From: Limiplasma pullistercoris | GTDB lineage: Bacteria > Bacillota > Clostridia > Christensenellales > Aristaeellaceae | Direction: 5' to 3' | NCBI GenBank assembly: GCA_018715165.1 | Contig: DVMC01000199.1 | Span: forward strand, 1 to 8,113 | DNA length: 8,113 bases | Part shown: positions 1 to 6,190 of the stretch, piece by piece | Numbering within the stretch: position 1 is the stretch's first letter | Layout of the letters: each line of letters opens with the position of its first letter | Program-made: the position numbers and the translations under genes | Notes under the pieces: generated by a model | The model's database searches: none | What the model was told of the DNA's origin: nothing | What the model saw: the letters and a program-made list of their open reading frames with translations, nothing else

Positions 1-549
1 GAAAAGAAGCACAAGGTGATCGACCAGCTGCGCGTGCGGGTGATCGCCTTCCGCGATTACGTGGCCGACGGCGACGACGCCATGCTCAGCAGCGACTTTT
101 TTGTGTTGCCCGATCAGGCGCAGATGCTGTACGACTGCGTCAACGGCATCACCGCCAAGGGCGGCGGCGATATCCCGGAGGATGGGCTGGAGGCGCTGGC
201 CTATGCCATCCGCAGCGACTGGACGCGCGAGGGCGTCAAGAAGCGCCATATCATCGTCATGTGGTCGGATGCGCCCACGCATGACCTGGGCCATGGGAAA
301 ATCGCTCCCTGGTATCCGGAGGGCATGGCCAAGGATTTTGACGAGCTGAGCCTGTGGTGGGAGGATGAGCAGCTGGGCGGCGGCATGGACGAAAACGCCA
401 AACGCCTGCTGATCTTTGCCCCGGACGCGCCCTCCTGGAACCGCATCTCCTCTGAATGGGGGCAGGTCATCCACGTGCAAACGGTCAGCGAGGGGCTGCT
501 GGATGTGGAATACCGGCAGGTGCTGGATGCCGTTTGCAACACCATTTGA
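1..549 (+). CDS. VWA domain protein, C-terminal part (5' end outside window)
   Basis: The reading frame is open from the first base to a TGA at 547-549, giving 182 visible residues. A GTG at 16 is not the true start, because the fold is already under way there. The visible part matches the later half of a VWA domain: a beta strand (RVRVIAFRDY, residues 11-20), a glycine-rich GGGDIPED loop at 53-60 where the second metal-site motif is expected, a helix (GLEALAYAI), then a strand ending in an Asp (IIVMWSD, D90) that fits the third metal-site residue. The first motif (DxSxS) would lie upstream and cannot be checked. After D90 comes a Trp- and acid-rich segment (about 100-125), then a final strand and helix. 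No membrane segment is visible. VWA domains usually bind protein partners through a metal ion. With a phosphatase and kinase directly downstream, a role as adaptor or substrate in a phosphorylation circuit is inferred. The domain call is firm; the role is not. Confidence 0.85.
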   Translation, partial: EKKHKVIDQLRVRVIAFRDYVADGDDAMLSSDFFVLPDQAQMLYDCVNGITAKGGGDIPEDGLEALAYAIRSDWTREGVKKRHIIVMWSDAPTHDLGHGKIAPWYPEGMAKDFDELSLWWEDEQLGGGMDENAKRLLIFAPDAPSWNRISSEWGQVIHVQTVSEGLLDVEYRQVLDAVCNTI

Positions 550-552
550 CGC

Positions 553-560
553 GGAAGGGA
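553..560 (+). promoter_or_regulatory. Ribosome binding site for the PP2C gene
   Basis: GGAAGGGA lies 9 bases before the GTG at 570 and just after the VWA stop codon. It supports GTG 570 over the in-frame ATG at 456, which would overlap the VWA gene by 94 bases and add 38 residues unrelated to a PP2C fold. Confidence 0.6.
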
Positions 561-569
561 GCGCCGCCC

Positions 570-1547
570 GTGTCCCAGCGCCTGCTTAGCGCCCAATATG
601 CTGTTCTGCCCGGCTCCGGGGAGGACAGCTTTTGCATGCGCGCCACTGTCCAGGGCGCGCTATTGTGCGTGGCGGACGGATGCGGCGGACTTGGCAGCCG
701 CCGCTACGAAGCCCTTGGCGATCACACCGGCGCGTTTGCCGGCGCACGGCTGGCCACGCACGCCCTCTCCGCATGGGCGGGCGAGCGTCCGCCCATGCCT
801 GCTTCCAAAGTGGAGAGTGAGCTGCTGTGCCGCGAGCTGTCGAGCGAGCTGGAAAGCTTGTTTTGCAGCTTCGCCCAGAAGCATTGCCCCGCCGGTTCGC
901 GCATCGTGGGCAGCATGCAGCGAAGCCTGCCCACCACGCTATGCGCGGCTATCTCCTCCGATCTTTCCTTTGCCAGCGACCTGTGCTTTCTCTGGGCAGG
1001 CGACAGCCGGGGCTATGTGCTGGACGTAACCGGGCTGCACCAATGTACCCGCGATCACCTGCGCGGGGACCCGGACCCCTTCGAAAGCCTGTACCGTGAC
1101 CGTCCCCTGAGCGCGCTGGTCAGCGCCGACGCGCCCGTGGCGGTGAGCCTTCGCCGCCTGCGCGTGCTCAAACCCTGCGTGCTGGTCGTGGCGACCGACG
1201 GGGCCTTCAGCTGCCTGCCTACGCCTATGGAGTTTGAAATGCTGCTGCTCGATACCCTGCGCGCCAGCGCCGACTGGGACGGTTGGGAGCGGCGGCTGCT
1301 GAACCAGCTGAAAAAAGCCGCGCACGACGACGCGACGGTGCTCCTGGCCCCGCTTGGGTTTGAAGGCATCGACGCGGCGCGGGAGGCGTTCGCGGCCCGG
1401 CGCGCGCTTTTGCAGAAACGCTTCATAACCCCCGTGCGCAGGAAGCGGCGGAATGTGGACTTTGCGCGGGGAAAATGGCAGGAATACCGCACGGAGTATG
1501 ACTGGACGGAGGGGGGACGGGATGAGCGCTTTGATTGGCGGATATAG
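570..1547 (+). CDS. PP2C-family protein serine/threonine phosphatase
   Basis: Predicted 325-residue cytoplasmic metal-dependent phosphatase that would remove phosphate from Ser/Thr residues, most simply reversing the kinase encoded next. The PP2C motifs occur in order: GEDS at 17-20 (N-terminal acidic motif), VADGCGG at 34-40 with metal ligand D36, WAGDSRG at 142-148, VATDG at 207-211 with D210, and HDDATVLL at 252-259 with D253/D254. All expected metal-binding acidic residues appear present, so it is probably active. The catalytic domain ends near residue 262. About 60 further residues form a strongly charged tail with a basic patch (VRRKRR, 289-294) and three Trp, which I do not recognise. 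No signal peptide or membrane helix is seen, unlike some stage II sporulation phosphatases. The start is the GTG at 570, 20 bases after the VWA stop. The 3' end overlaps the kinase gene by 26 bases, suggesting coupled translation. Confidence 0.9.
   Translation: MSQRLLSAQYAVLPGSGEDSFCMRATVQGALLCVADGCGGLGSRRYEALGDHTGAFAGARLATHALSAWAGERPPMPASKVESELLCRELSSELESLFCSFAQKHCPAGSRIVGSMQRSLPTTLCAAISSDLSFASDLCFLWAGDSRGYVLDVTGLHQCTRDHLRGDPDPFESLYRDRPLSALVSADAPVAVSLRRLRVLKPCVLVVATDGAFSCLPTPMEFEMLLLDTLRASADWDGWERRLLNQLKKAAHDDATVLLAPLGFEGIDAAREAFAARRALLQKRFITPVRRKRRNVDFARGKWQEYRTEYDWTEGGRDERFDWRI
1508..1517 (+). promoter_or_regulatory. Ribosome binding site for the kinase gene
   Basis: The purine run GGAGGGGGGA inside the end of the PP2C gene has its GGAGG core 9 bases before the ATG at 1522. 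This favours that ATG over the in-frame ATG at 1453, which would add 23 residues with no kinase character. Confidence 0.6.
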
Positions 1548-2442
1548 ACCGCTCACGCCCCTGCGCACTGTGGGCAGCGGCAGCGCCCGCTGGTGCATCG
1601 CCGCGCGCGGGCTGGAGAAGTACTTTCTCAAGCAGTTCCTCTCTCCCGTCTATCCGGCAGACCCCGCAACGCCGCTGGGCCGCCGCCAGCGAGAGCGCTG
1701 CGAGGTTTTCGAGGGGCAGAAGCAACGGCTCTATGCCGCGCTTTCCTGTGTGATTGGGGATACGCTGGTGCCCGTGCTGGATTTCTTCCGCTTTGAGCGG
1801 CGTTACTATGCCGCCAGCGAGGCGGTGTTCCCCTCCGACCTGACCGCGGACGACGCATCGGCGCTGGATGAGCGTGCCAAGCGACAGATTCTCTCCGACC
1901 TGGCGCTATGCCTACAGCGCCTGCACACGCAGGGCGTGGTGCACGCGGACCTCAAGCCCGACCATGTGCTTTTGCTCAAACGGCCGACCGGCTACCGCAT
2001 TCGCCTGATCGACCTGGACAGCGGCTTTCTCAAGGATGATCCGCCGCAGAATCAGAGCGACCTGGAGGGCGACCCCGTCTACCTTTCGCCCGAGGCGTTC
2101 CTGCGCATGGCCGGGCAGGATGCGCCTCTGGGACCGAAGCTGGATACCTTCGCCTTCGGCGCGCTGATTCACCGCGTATGGACGGGTGAGCTGCCCTCCT
2201 TTGACCATCAGAAATACACGTATCTCTATGAAGCGGCCCTCGCCGGGGGAGATATCGCCCTCTCCTCCGGGCTTCCCGCCGAGCTGCGGGATGCGGTGCT
2301 CCGTATGCTGGACCCAAAGCCGGAGAATCGCCCGGAAGACGGCGAGCTGACCAACCTGCTGGCCGTAGCTCCGGAGGACAGCCATCAGGAAGAGGCGCGG
2401 CCTGTCAACGGCTTAAGCCGCTTCATGAAGCCCACGCCCTAG
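1522..2442 (+). CDS. Single-domain Ser/Thr-type protein kinase
   Basis: Predicted 306-residue soluble eukaryotic-like protein kinase. Visible landmarks: a short glycine-containing loop (VGSGSARW, 17-24); the ATP-anchoring lysine in YFLKQF (K37); Glu candidates in the next helix (E62/E64); the catalytic loop HADLKPDHVLL at 141-151 (D143, K145); IDLDSGF at 163-169 in the place of DFG (D164); YLSPEAF at 187-193 as the APE motif; DTFAFG at 208-213; and ENRPED at 268-273 near the end of the fold. The key Lys and both Asp residues are present, so activity is plausible. Oddities: the usual Asn after the catalytic loop is His148, HRD is HAD, and DFG is DLD. The domain fills nearly the whole protein, with only about 25 tail residues and no transmembrane, PASTA or sensor domain, so signal input probably comes from partners such as the VWA protein. 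The start at 1522 lies inside the PP2C gene. The substrate is unknown. Confidence 0.88.
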   Translation: MSALIGGYRPLTPLRTVGSGSARWCIAARGLEKYFLKQFLSPVYPADPATPLGRRQRERCEVFEGQKQRLYAALSCVIGDTLVPVLDFFRFERRYYAASEAVFPSDLTADDASALDERAKRQILSDLALCLQRLHTQGVVHADLKPDHVLLLKRPTGYRIRLIDLDSGFLKDDPPQNQSDLEGDPVYLSPEAFLRMAGQDAPLGPKLDTFAFGALIHRVWTGELPSFDHQKYTYLYEAALAGGDIALSSGLPAELRDAVLRMLDPKPENRPEDGELTNLLAVAPEDSHQEEARPVNGLSRFMKPTP

Positions 2443-2445
2443 CAG

Positions 2446-2488
2446 AAAGGCGCTTCCCTAAGTTCTCGGAAAGCGCCTTTTGTTTTTT
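2446..2488 (+). terminator. Intrinsic terminator of the VWA-PP2C-kinase operon
   Basis: The left arm at 2446-2457 (AAAGGCGCTTCC) pairs with the right arm at 2468-2480 (GGAAAGCGCCTTT) with one bulged A and a 10-base loop. It is followed by TGTTTTTT on the plus strand. It starts three bases after the kinase stop codon and fills most of the 51-base gap before the convergent lpdA end. Read on the minus strand the hairpin has only a short T tract, so it may terminate lpdA transcripts more weakly. Confidence 0.85.
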
Positions 2489-2493
2489 GTCTG

Positions 2494-3798
2494 TCAGGAA
2501 TGGATGGCCCGGCCCTCCAGCGCGTCCAGCGCCTCGCCCACCGCCTCGAGGAAAGTGGGATGCGGCCGCACGGCGCGCATGAGCTGCGCGGCGGTCAGGC
2601 CGTTGGCAATGGCCACAGTGAAGGAGTCGATCATGTCGGTGGCGCGCTCGCACATGAGCTGCGCGCCCAGCACGCGGCCGTCCTGCGCGTCCGCCACAAC
2701 CTTGATGAAGCCGCGTTGACCGCCTGCGATCAGCGTGCGGCCGTTCGCGCCCATGAGGGCCTTGCCCACCTTGGCTTCGATGCCCCGCTGCTGGCAGTCC
2801 GCCTGGGTGAGTCCTACGCAGGCGATTTCGGGCGAAACGTACACGCATGCGGGAATCGCGTCAAGGCACAGCGGCGCCTCCTCCCCCGCCAGCGCATGCA
2901 CGACCGAAAGCCCCTGTGCCGAGGCAGCATGCGCCAGCATCATCCCGCCAATGGCGTCGCCGGTGGCATAGACGCCCGGCAGGCTGGTTTCAAAGCACTC
3001 GTTCACACGGATAAAGCCGCGCTCCATCTCCAGCGCCACGCCCGGCGCGCACAGACCGTCGGTGTTGGGCCGGCGGCCCACGGCGGCCAGCACGGCAGAC
3101 GCGGTAAGCGTCTCACCGCCGTCCAGCTCCATCATCACGCCCTCGCCGCCGTCCATGATGCGTCGCGCAAGGGTGCGCGTGCGCACGCCGAGGCCCTGCC
3201 GCTTGAAGATCATCTGCAAATTCTGCGAGATCTCGCGGTCCATCAGCGGAAGCAGGCGCTCCTGCGCCTCCACGATGGTCACCTTCGTGCCGGTTGCGGC
3301 ATAGAAGGCCGCCATCTCCACGCCGATCACCCCGCCGCCCAGAATGAGCAGGCTGTCGAGCGGCCGCGGTTCCCGCAGCAGGTCGTCCGAGGTGAGGGCC
3401 AGACCGATGCCCTCTACCGGCGGCAGCGCCGGGCGCGAGCCGGGCGCAAGCAGCAGTTTTTCTCCCGTGACCGCCTGCCCGTCCACCTCGATGGTATGCG
3501 CGTCGGTGAGCACGCCCGTGCCGCGGTACACCGTCACGCGGCGCTTTTTGAGCAGCCCTTCCACGCCCTGACGAAGCGTGGAAACCACCTGCTCCTTGCG
3601 CGCGCCGAGGGCTGCGAAGTCCACGCCGGGGCCTGCGTCATGCAGGAGCGTCTTGGTGGGGATGCACCCGCGGTTGAGGCACGTGCCCCCCACCGCGTCC
3701 CGCTCGATCAGGCCCACATTCAGGCCCAGTTGTGCGGCGCGGATGGCCGCCTCATAGCCGCCGGGGCCCGCGCCCAGAATCAAGAGTTGATGGTCCAT
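2494..3798 (-). CDS. lpdA: Dihydrolipoyl dehydrogenase (L-protein of glycine cleavage)
   Basis: A 434-residue FAD disulfide oxidoreductase that reoxidises the dihydrolipoyl arm of GcvH, passing electrons to NAD+. Visible: FAD-binding GAGPGG (9-14); redox disulfide motif GGTCLNRGCIPTK (37-49) with C40 and C45; NAD-binding GGGVIG (154-159); second FAD motif YATGD (277-281); and a C-terminal dimerisation domain ending in HPTFLE (413-418), whose His/Glu pair forms the catalytic base in this family. The CxxxxC spacing and HPTxxE ending separate it from mercuric and other related reductases. It is shorter than the usual 460-475 residues: the stretch between the cysteine motif and the VVSTLRQGVEGL helix (71-82) looks about 20 residues short. 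There is no N-terminal lipoyl domain. The ATG at 3796-3798 has GGGAGGAA just upstream. It is the last gene of the gcv operon, 24 bases after lplA, which supports dedication to glycine cleavage rather than a 2-oxoacid dehydrogenase. Confidence 0.95.
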   Translation of the reverse strand: MDHQLLILGAGPGGYEAAIRAAQLGLNVGLIERDAVGGTCLNRGCIPTKTLLHDAGPGVDFAALGARKEQVVSTLRQGVEGLLKKRRVTVYRGTGVLTDAHTIEVDGQAVTGEKLLLAPGSRPALPPVEGIGLALTSDDLLREPRPLDSLLILGGGVIGVEMAAFYAATGTKVTIVEAQERLLPLMDREISQNLQMIFKRQGLGVRTRTLARRIMDGGEGVMMELDGGETLTASAVLAAVGRRPNTDGLCAPGVALEMERGFIRVNECFETSLPGVYATGDAIGGMMLAHAASAQGLSVVHALAGEEAPLCLDAIPACVYVSPEIACVGLTQADCQQRGIEAKVGKALMGANGRTLIAGGQRGFIKVVADAQDGRVLGAQLMCERATDMIDSFTVAIANGLTAAQLMRAVRPHPTFLEAVGEALDALEGRAIHS

Positions 3799-3801
3799 GC
3801 G

Positions 3802-3809
3802 TTCCTCCC
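3802..3809 (-). promoter_or_regulatory. Ribosome binding site for lpdA
   Basis: GGGAGGAA on the minus strand, with the GGAGG core 5 bases before the lpdA ATG. It lies in the 24-base gap after the lplA stop and fixes the start that keeps the complete FAD-binding N-terminus. Confidence 0.6.
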
Positions 3810-3822
3810 GTCCGCGCGGCGC

Positions 3823-4794
3823 TCACAGCTCCAGGAGCATGTCCAGCACGTCGCGCCTCATGTCCTCCCCGCCCCAGCCCGCAAGCGCCTTTGCAAAGGC
3901 CGCGCCGTCCACGGTGCAGCCCGTCAGCCGTCCGGGCAGGCAGACGATCTCATGCTCCTCCATCGCGTCTGAATACGCGCGGCAGTCCGATATGCGGCCC
4001 GCGTGCACATTCAGCGCAAGTTCAAGCCCGCCCCACGCGAAGCGGCGCTGAAGCGAAAGGGAAAAGGGAAAGTTCTCCCCAATCAGATAATTTTCGGAGG
4101 ATATTCGCCGTTCAATCTCCCTTATTGTGTTAAAATCAAGGCGATCTTCGTCAAACATCTCCACTTTTTCATCATACGTCGTTTGAAAGGTCTCCGCCAT
4201 GGCGCGTCTCGCCGCATCGACGGTCGCGCCGGGCGCAGCTTCCCGCAGGTTGCACACGCGGTTTCGCACCGAGGCCACGCCCCGCGCCGCCAGCTTTTCC
4301 GGGGACACGTTGAGGTAGCGCCCCAGTGCTTCGAGGTCGGAATCCACCAGGAGCGTGCCGTGGTGATACCAGGTTTCCCCCCTGCGGTAGTAGGCGTTGC
4401 CGGAAAACTTGCGGCCACCGACGAGGATATCGTTTCGTCCGGAGGCCTCGGCGGGCGCGCCCAAAAGACGCGCCGCTTCGAGGATCACGCGCGTCTGGCG
4501 CGCGAGGTCATAGACCCCCTTGGGCACGATAAAGGTGAAGTTCAGGTTTCCCAGGTCATGATACACCGCCCCGCCCCCGGAGAGACGGCGGGCCAGATGC
4601 CCGCCGTCCGCCCGCAGGCGCGAGAGATTCACCTCCCGCAGCGCGTTCTGGTTCCGGCCGATGACCACCGTATGGTCGTTCTGCCACAGATAGAGCAGCG
4701 CTTCATCCGAGCGCAAGCAGGAGAGCAGGTGCTCCTCCAGCGCAAGGTTGCGGTAAGGGTTGGTGCATGGGGTTTCAAGCAGTCGGAGCTTCAT
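3823..4794 (-). CDS. lplA: Lipoate-protein ligase A
   Basis: A 323-residue ligase that activates free lipoate with ATP and attaches it to the target lysine of a carrier protein, here most likely GcvH. Family marks: NPYRNLALEEHLL near the N-terminus (12-24), GRNQN (46-50), the lipoyl-AMP binding loop RRLSGGGAVYHDLGNLNFTF (69-88), and GGRKFSGNA (126-134) with the expected catalytic lysine K129, followed by WYHHGTLL (142-149). A C-terminal accessory domain of about 80 residues is present (roughly 245-323), so it looks like a complete bacterial LplA able to perform both half-reactions, not a transferase of the LipL or LipM type. The ATG at 4794 gives the usual N-terminus and lies 20 bases inside gcvPB. 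A TTG at 4803 in the same frame would add three residues. No good Shine-Dalgarno precedes either, so coupling to gcvPB translation is likely. The coding region dips sharply in GC content at about 4081-4200, between the two domains. Confidence 0.93.
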   Translation of the reverse strand: MKLRLLETPCTNPYRNLALEEHLLSCLRSDEALLYLWQNDHTVVIGRNQNALREVNLSRLRADGGHLARRLSGGGAVYHDLGNLNFTFIVPKGVYDLARQTRVILEAARLLGAPAEASGRNDILVGGRKFSGNAYYRRGETWYHHGTLLVDSDLEALGRYLNVSPEKLAARGVASVRNRVCNLREAAPGATVDAARRAMAETFQTTYDEKVEMFDEDRLDFNTIREIERRISSENYLIGENFPFSLSLQRRFAWGGLELALNVHAGRISDCRAYSDAMEEHEIVCLPGRLTGCTVDGAAFAKALAGWGGEDMRRDVLDMLLEL

Positions 4795-6190
4795 ACTTGA
4801 CAATGGGGCTTCGCGCCGCGGTCACCTCGTCCAGACGGCGCACATAGGTCGTCAGCGGGCGGCTGTGCATGTCCGCCGGGTTTTCGTTCGCCTCGGCCAG
4901 CACCTTGAGGTAGCTTTCGGCGGCGGCCTCCAGCGACTCCTTGCTCTCTGTCTCCGTCGGCTCCACCATCAGCGCCTCGTGCACGATCAGCGGGAAGTAC
5001 ATCGTGGGCGGGTGCATGCCATGGTCCAACAGCGCCTTGGCCACATCCAGCGCGGACACGTCCTTTTCGTGCTTGAGTTTCTCCAGCGTGATGACGAACT
5101 CGTGCATGCAGGTGTGGTCATACGCCATGGGATAGCCGCCGTCGCGCAACAGATGCATCAGATAGTTGGCATTGAGCACGGCCTGCGCGGCTGCCTCGCG
5201 GATGCCCTCGCCGCCGAGCGTGTCCAGATAAGCCAGCGCCTTGACCACCACGAGGAAGTTGCCGTGGAAGGCGCGCACCTGGCAGGGGGCCTCGCCGCCC
5301 GTGGCCAGCGCGCTGCCGGGCAGGAAGCCCGCCAAAAACTTCTTGCAGCCCACGGGGCCGGAGCCCGGACCGCCGCCGCCGTGCGGGGTGGCGAAGGTCT
5401 TGTGCAGGTTCAGATGCACCACGTCAAAGCCCATATCGCCGGGACGCGCCCAGCCCATGACGGCGTTGAGGTTCGCGCCGTCGTAGTAGCACAGGCCGCC
5501 CGCCTCATGCACGATGCGGGTGATTTGCAGGATGTTGGGGTCAAACAGGCCCACGGTGTTGGGGTTGGTCAGCATGAGGGCCGCCGTATCGGGGCCCGCG
5601 GCTTCCCGCAGCTTTTCCAGATCCACCAGCCCGTTTGCGTCGCTGGGGATGCTCACGACCTGATACCCGCACATGGCCGCGCTGGCGGGGTTGGTGCCAT
5701 GCGCCGAGTCGGGCACGAGCACCTTGGTGCGGTTCTTATCGCCCCGGCACTCATGATACGCCTTGATGAGCAGCAGGCCCATGTACTCGCCGTGTGCGCC
5801 GGCGGCGGGCTGGAAGGTCATCCGGTCCATGCCGGTGATGGCGGTCAGGCGCTCCTCGGCCTGACGCAGCACCTCGCGGCAGCCGCGGGAGGTCGTCTCG
5901 GACTGGAGCGGATGCACGCCGGTGAAGCCCGGCAGGGCCGCCGCGTCCTCGTCGATGCGGGGGTTGTATTTCATGGTGCAGCTGCCGAGGGGATAGAAGC
6001 CCTTGTTCACGCCGTGCACCTGCTGGGCCAGCGCCTCATAGTGGCGGGCCAGCTCGCTTTCGGTCAGCTCCGGCAGATCCAGCGCGGACGTTCGCGCCAG
6101 CTCCTCCGGCAGCGCCGCGGCGGGCACGTCCGAGGCGGGCAGGAAATGGCTTCTGTGTCCCGGATGGGACTGTTCAAAAATCAGCTTCAC
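4775..6190 (-). CDS. gcvPB: Glycine dehydrogenase (decarboxylating), subunit 2 (P-protein beta)
   Basis: A 471-residue PLP-dependent half of the split P-protein. With GcvPA it decarboxylates glycine and transfers the aminomethyl group to the lipoyl arm of GcvH. The PLP-binding lysine is K264 in HLNLHKTFATPHGGGGPG (259-276), a signature of the C-terminal half of one-chain P-proteins. Other conserved blocks are YPLGSCTMKYNP (66-77), DSAHGTNPAS (161-170) and YYDGANLNA (235-243). Length fits the family. The start is a GTG at 6188-6190 whose first bases overlap the gcvPA stop (GTGA), with GGGAGGT 9 bases upstream. The 3' end overlaps the start of lplA. The neighbouring alpha subunit, GcvH and GcvT leave little doubt. 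The split form is typical of Firmicutes, Thermotogae and archaea, whereas proteobacteria and eukaryotes have a single fused chain. Confidence 0.97.
   Translation of the reverse strand: MKLIFEQSHPGHRSHFLPASDVPAAALPEELARTSALDLPELTESELARHYEALAQQVHGVNKGFYPLGSCTMKYNPRIDEDAAALPGFTGVHPLQSETTSRGCREVLRQAEERLTAITGMDRMTFQPAAGAHGEYMGLLLIKAYHECRGDKNRTKVLVPDSAHGTNPASAAMCGYQVVSIPSDANGLVDLEKLREAAGPDTAALMLTNPNTVGLFDPNILQITRIVHEAGGLCYYDGANLNAVMGWARPGDMGFDVVHLNLHKTFATPHGGGGPGSGPVGCKKFLAGFLPGSALATGGEAPCQVRAFHGNFLVVVKALAYLDTLGGEGIREAAAQAVLNANYLMHLLRDGGYPMAYDHTCMHEFVITLEKLKHEKDVSALDVAKALLDHGMHPPTMYFPLIVHEALMVEPTETESKESLEAAAESYLKVLAEANENPADMHSRPLTTYVRRLDEVTAARSPIVKYEAPTA

Noticed and set aside
16..18. GTG as a true start of the VWA gene
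   Set aside because: The frame is open to the window edge, and the first half of the VWA fold, including the DxSxS strand, would be missing.
456..569. Upstream ATG start for the PP2C gene
   Set aside because: It would overlap the VWA gene by 94 bases and add non-homologous residues. The GTG at 570 has a well placed ribosome binding site.
1453..1521. Upstream ATG start for the kinase gene
   Set aside because: The extra 23 residues have no kinase character, and the ATG at 1522 has a strong purine-rich site before it.
939..1631. A 230-codon minus-strand open frame opposite the PP2C gene
   Set aside because: The plus strand here encodes all the PP2C metal-site motifs. The minus-strand product shows no motif.
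2500..3972. A 490-codon open frame on the plus strand opposite lpdA
   Set aside because: It mirrors the lpdA coding sequence, has low-complexity composition, and lies just after the terminator of the plus-strand operon with no convincing start signal.
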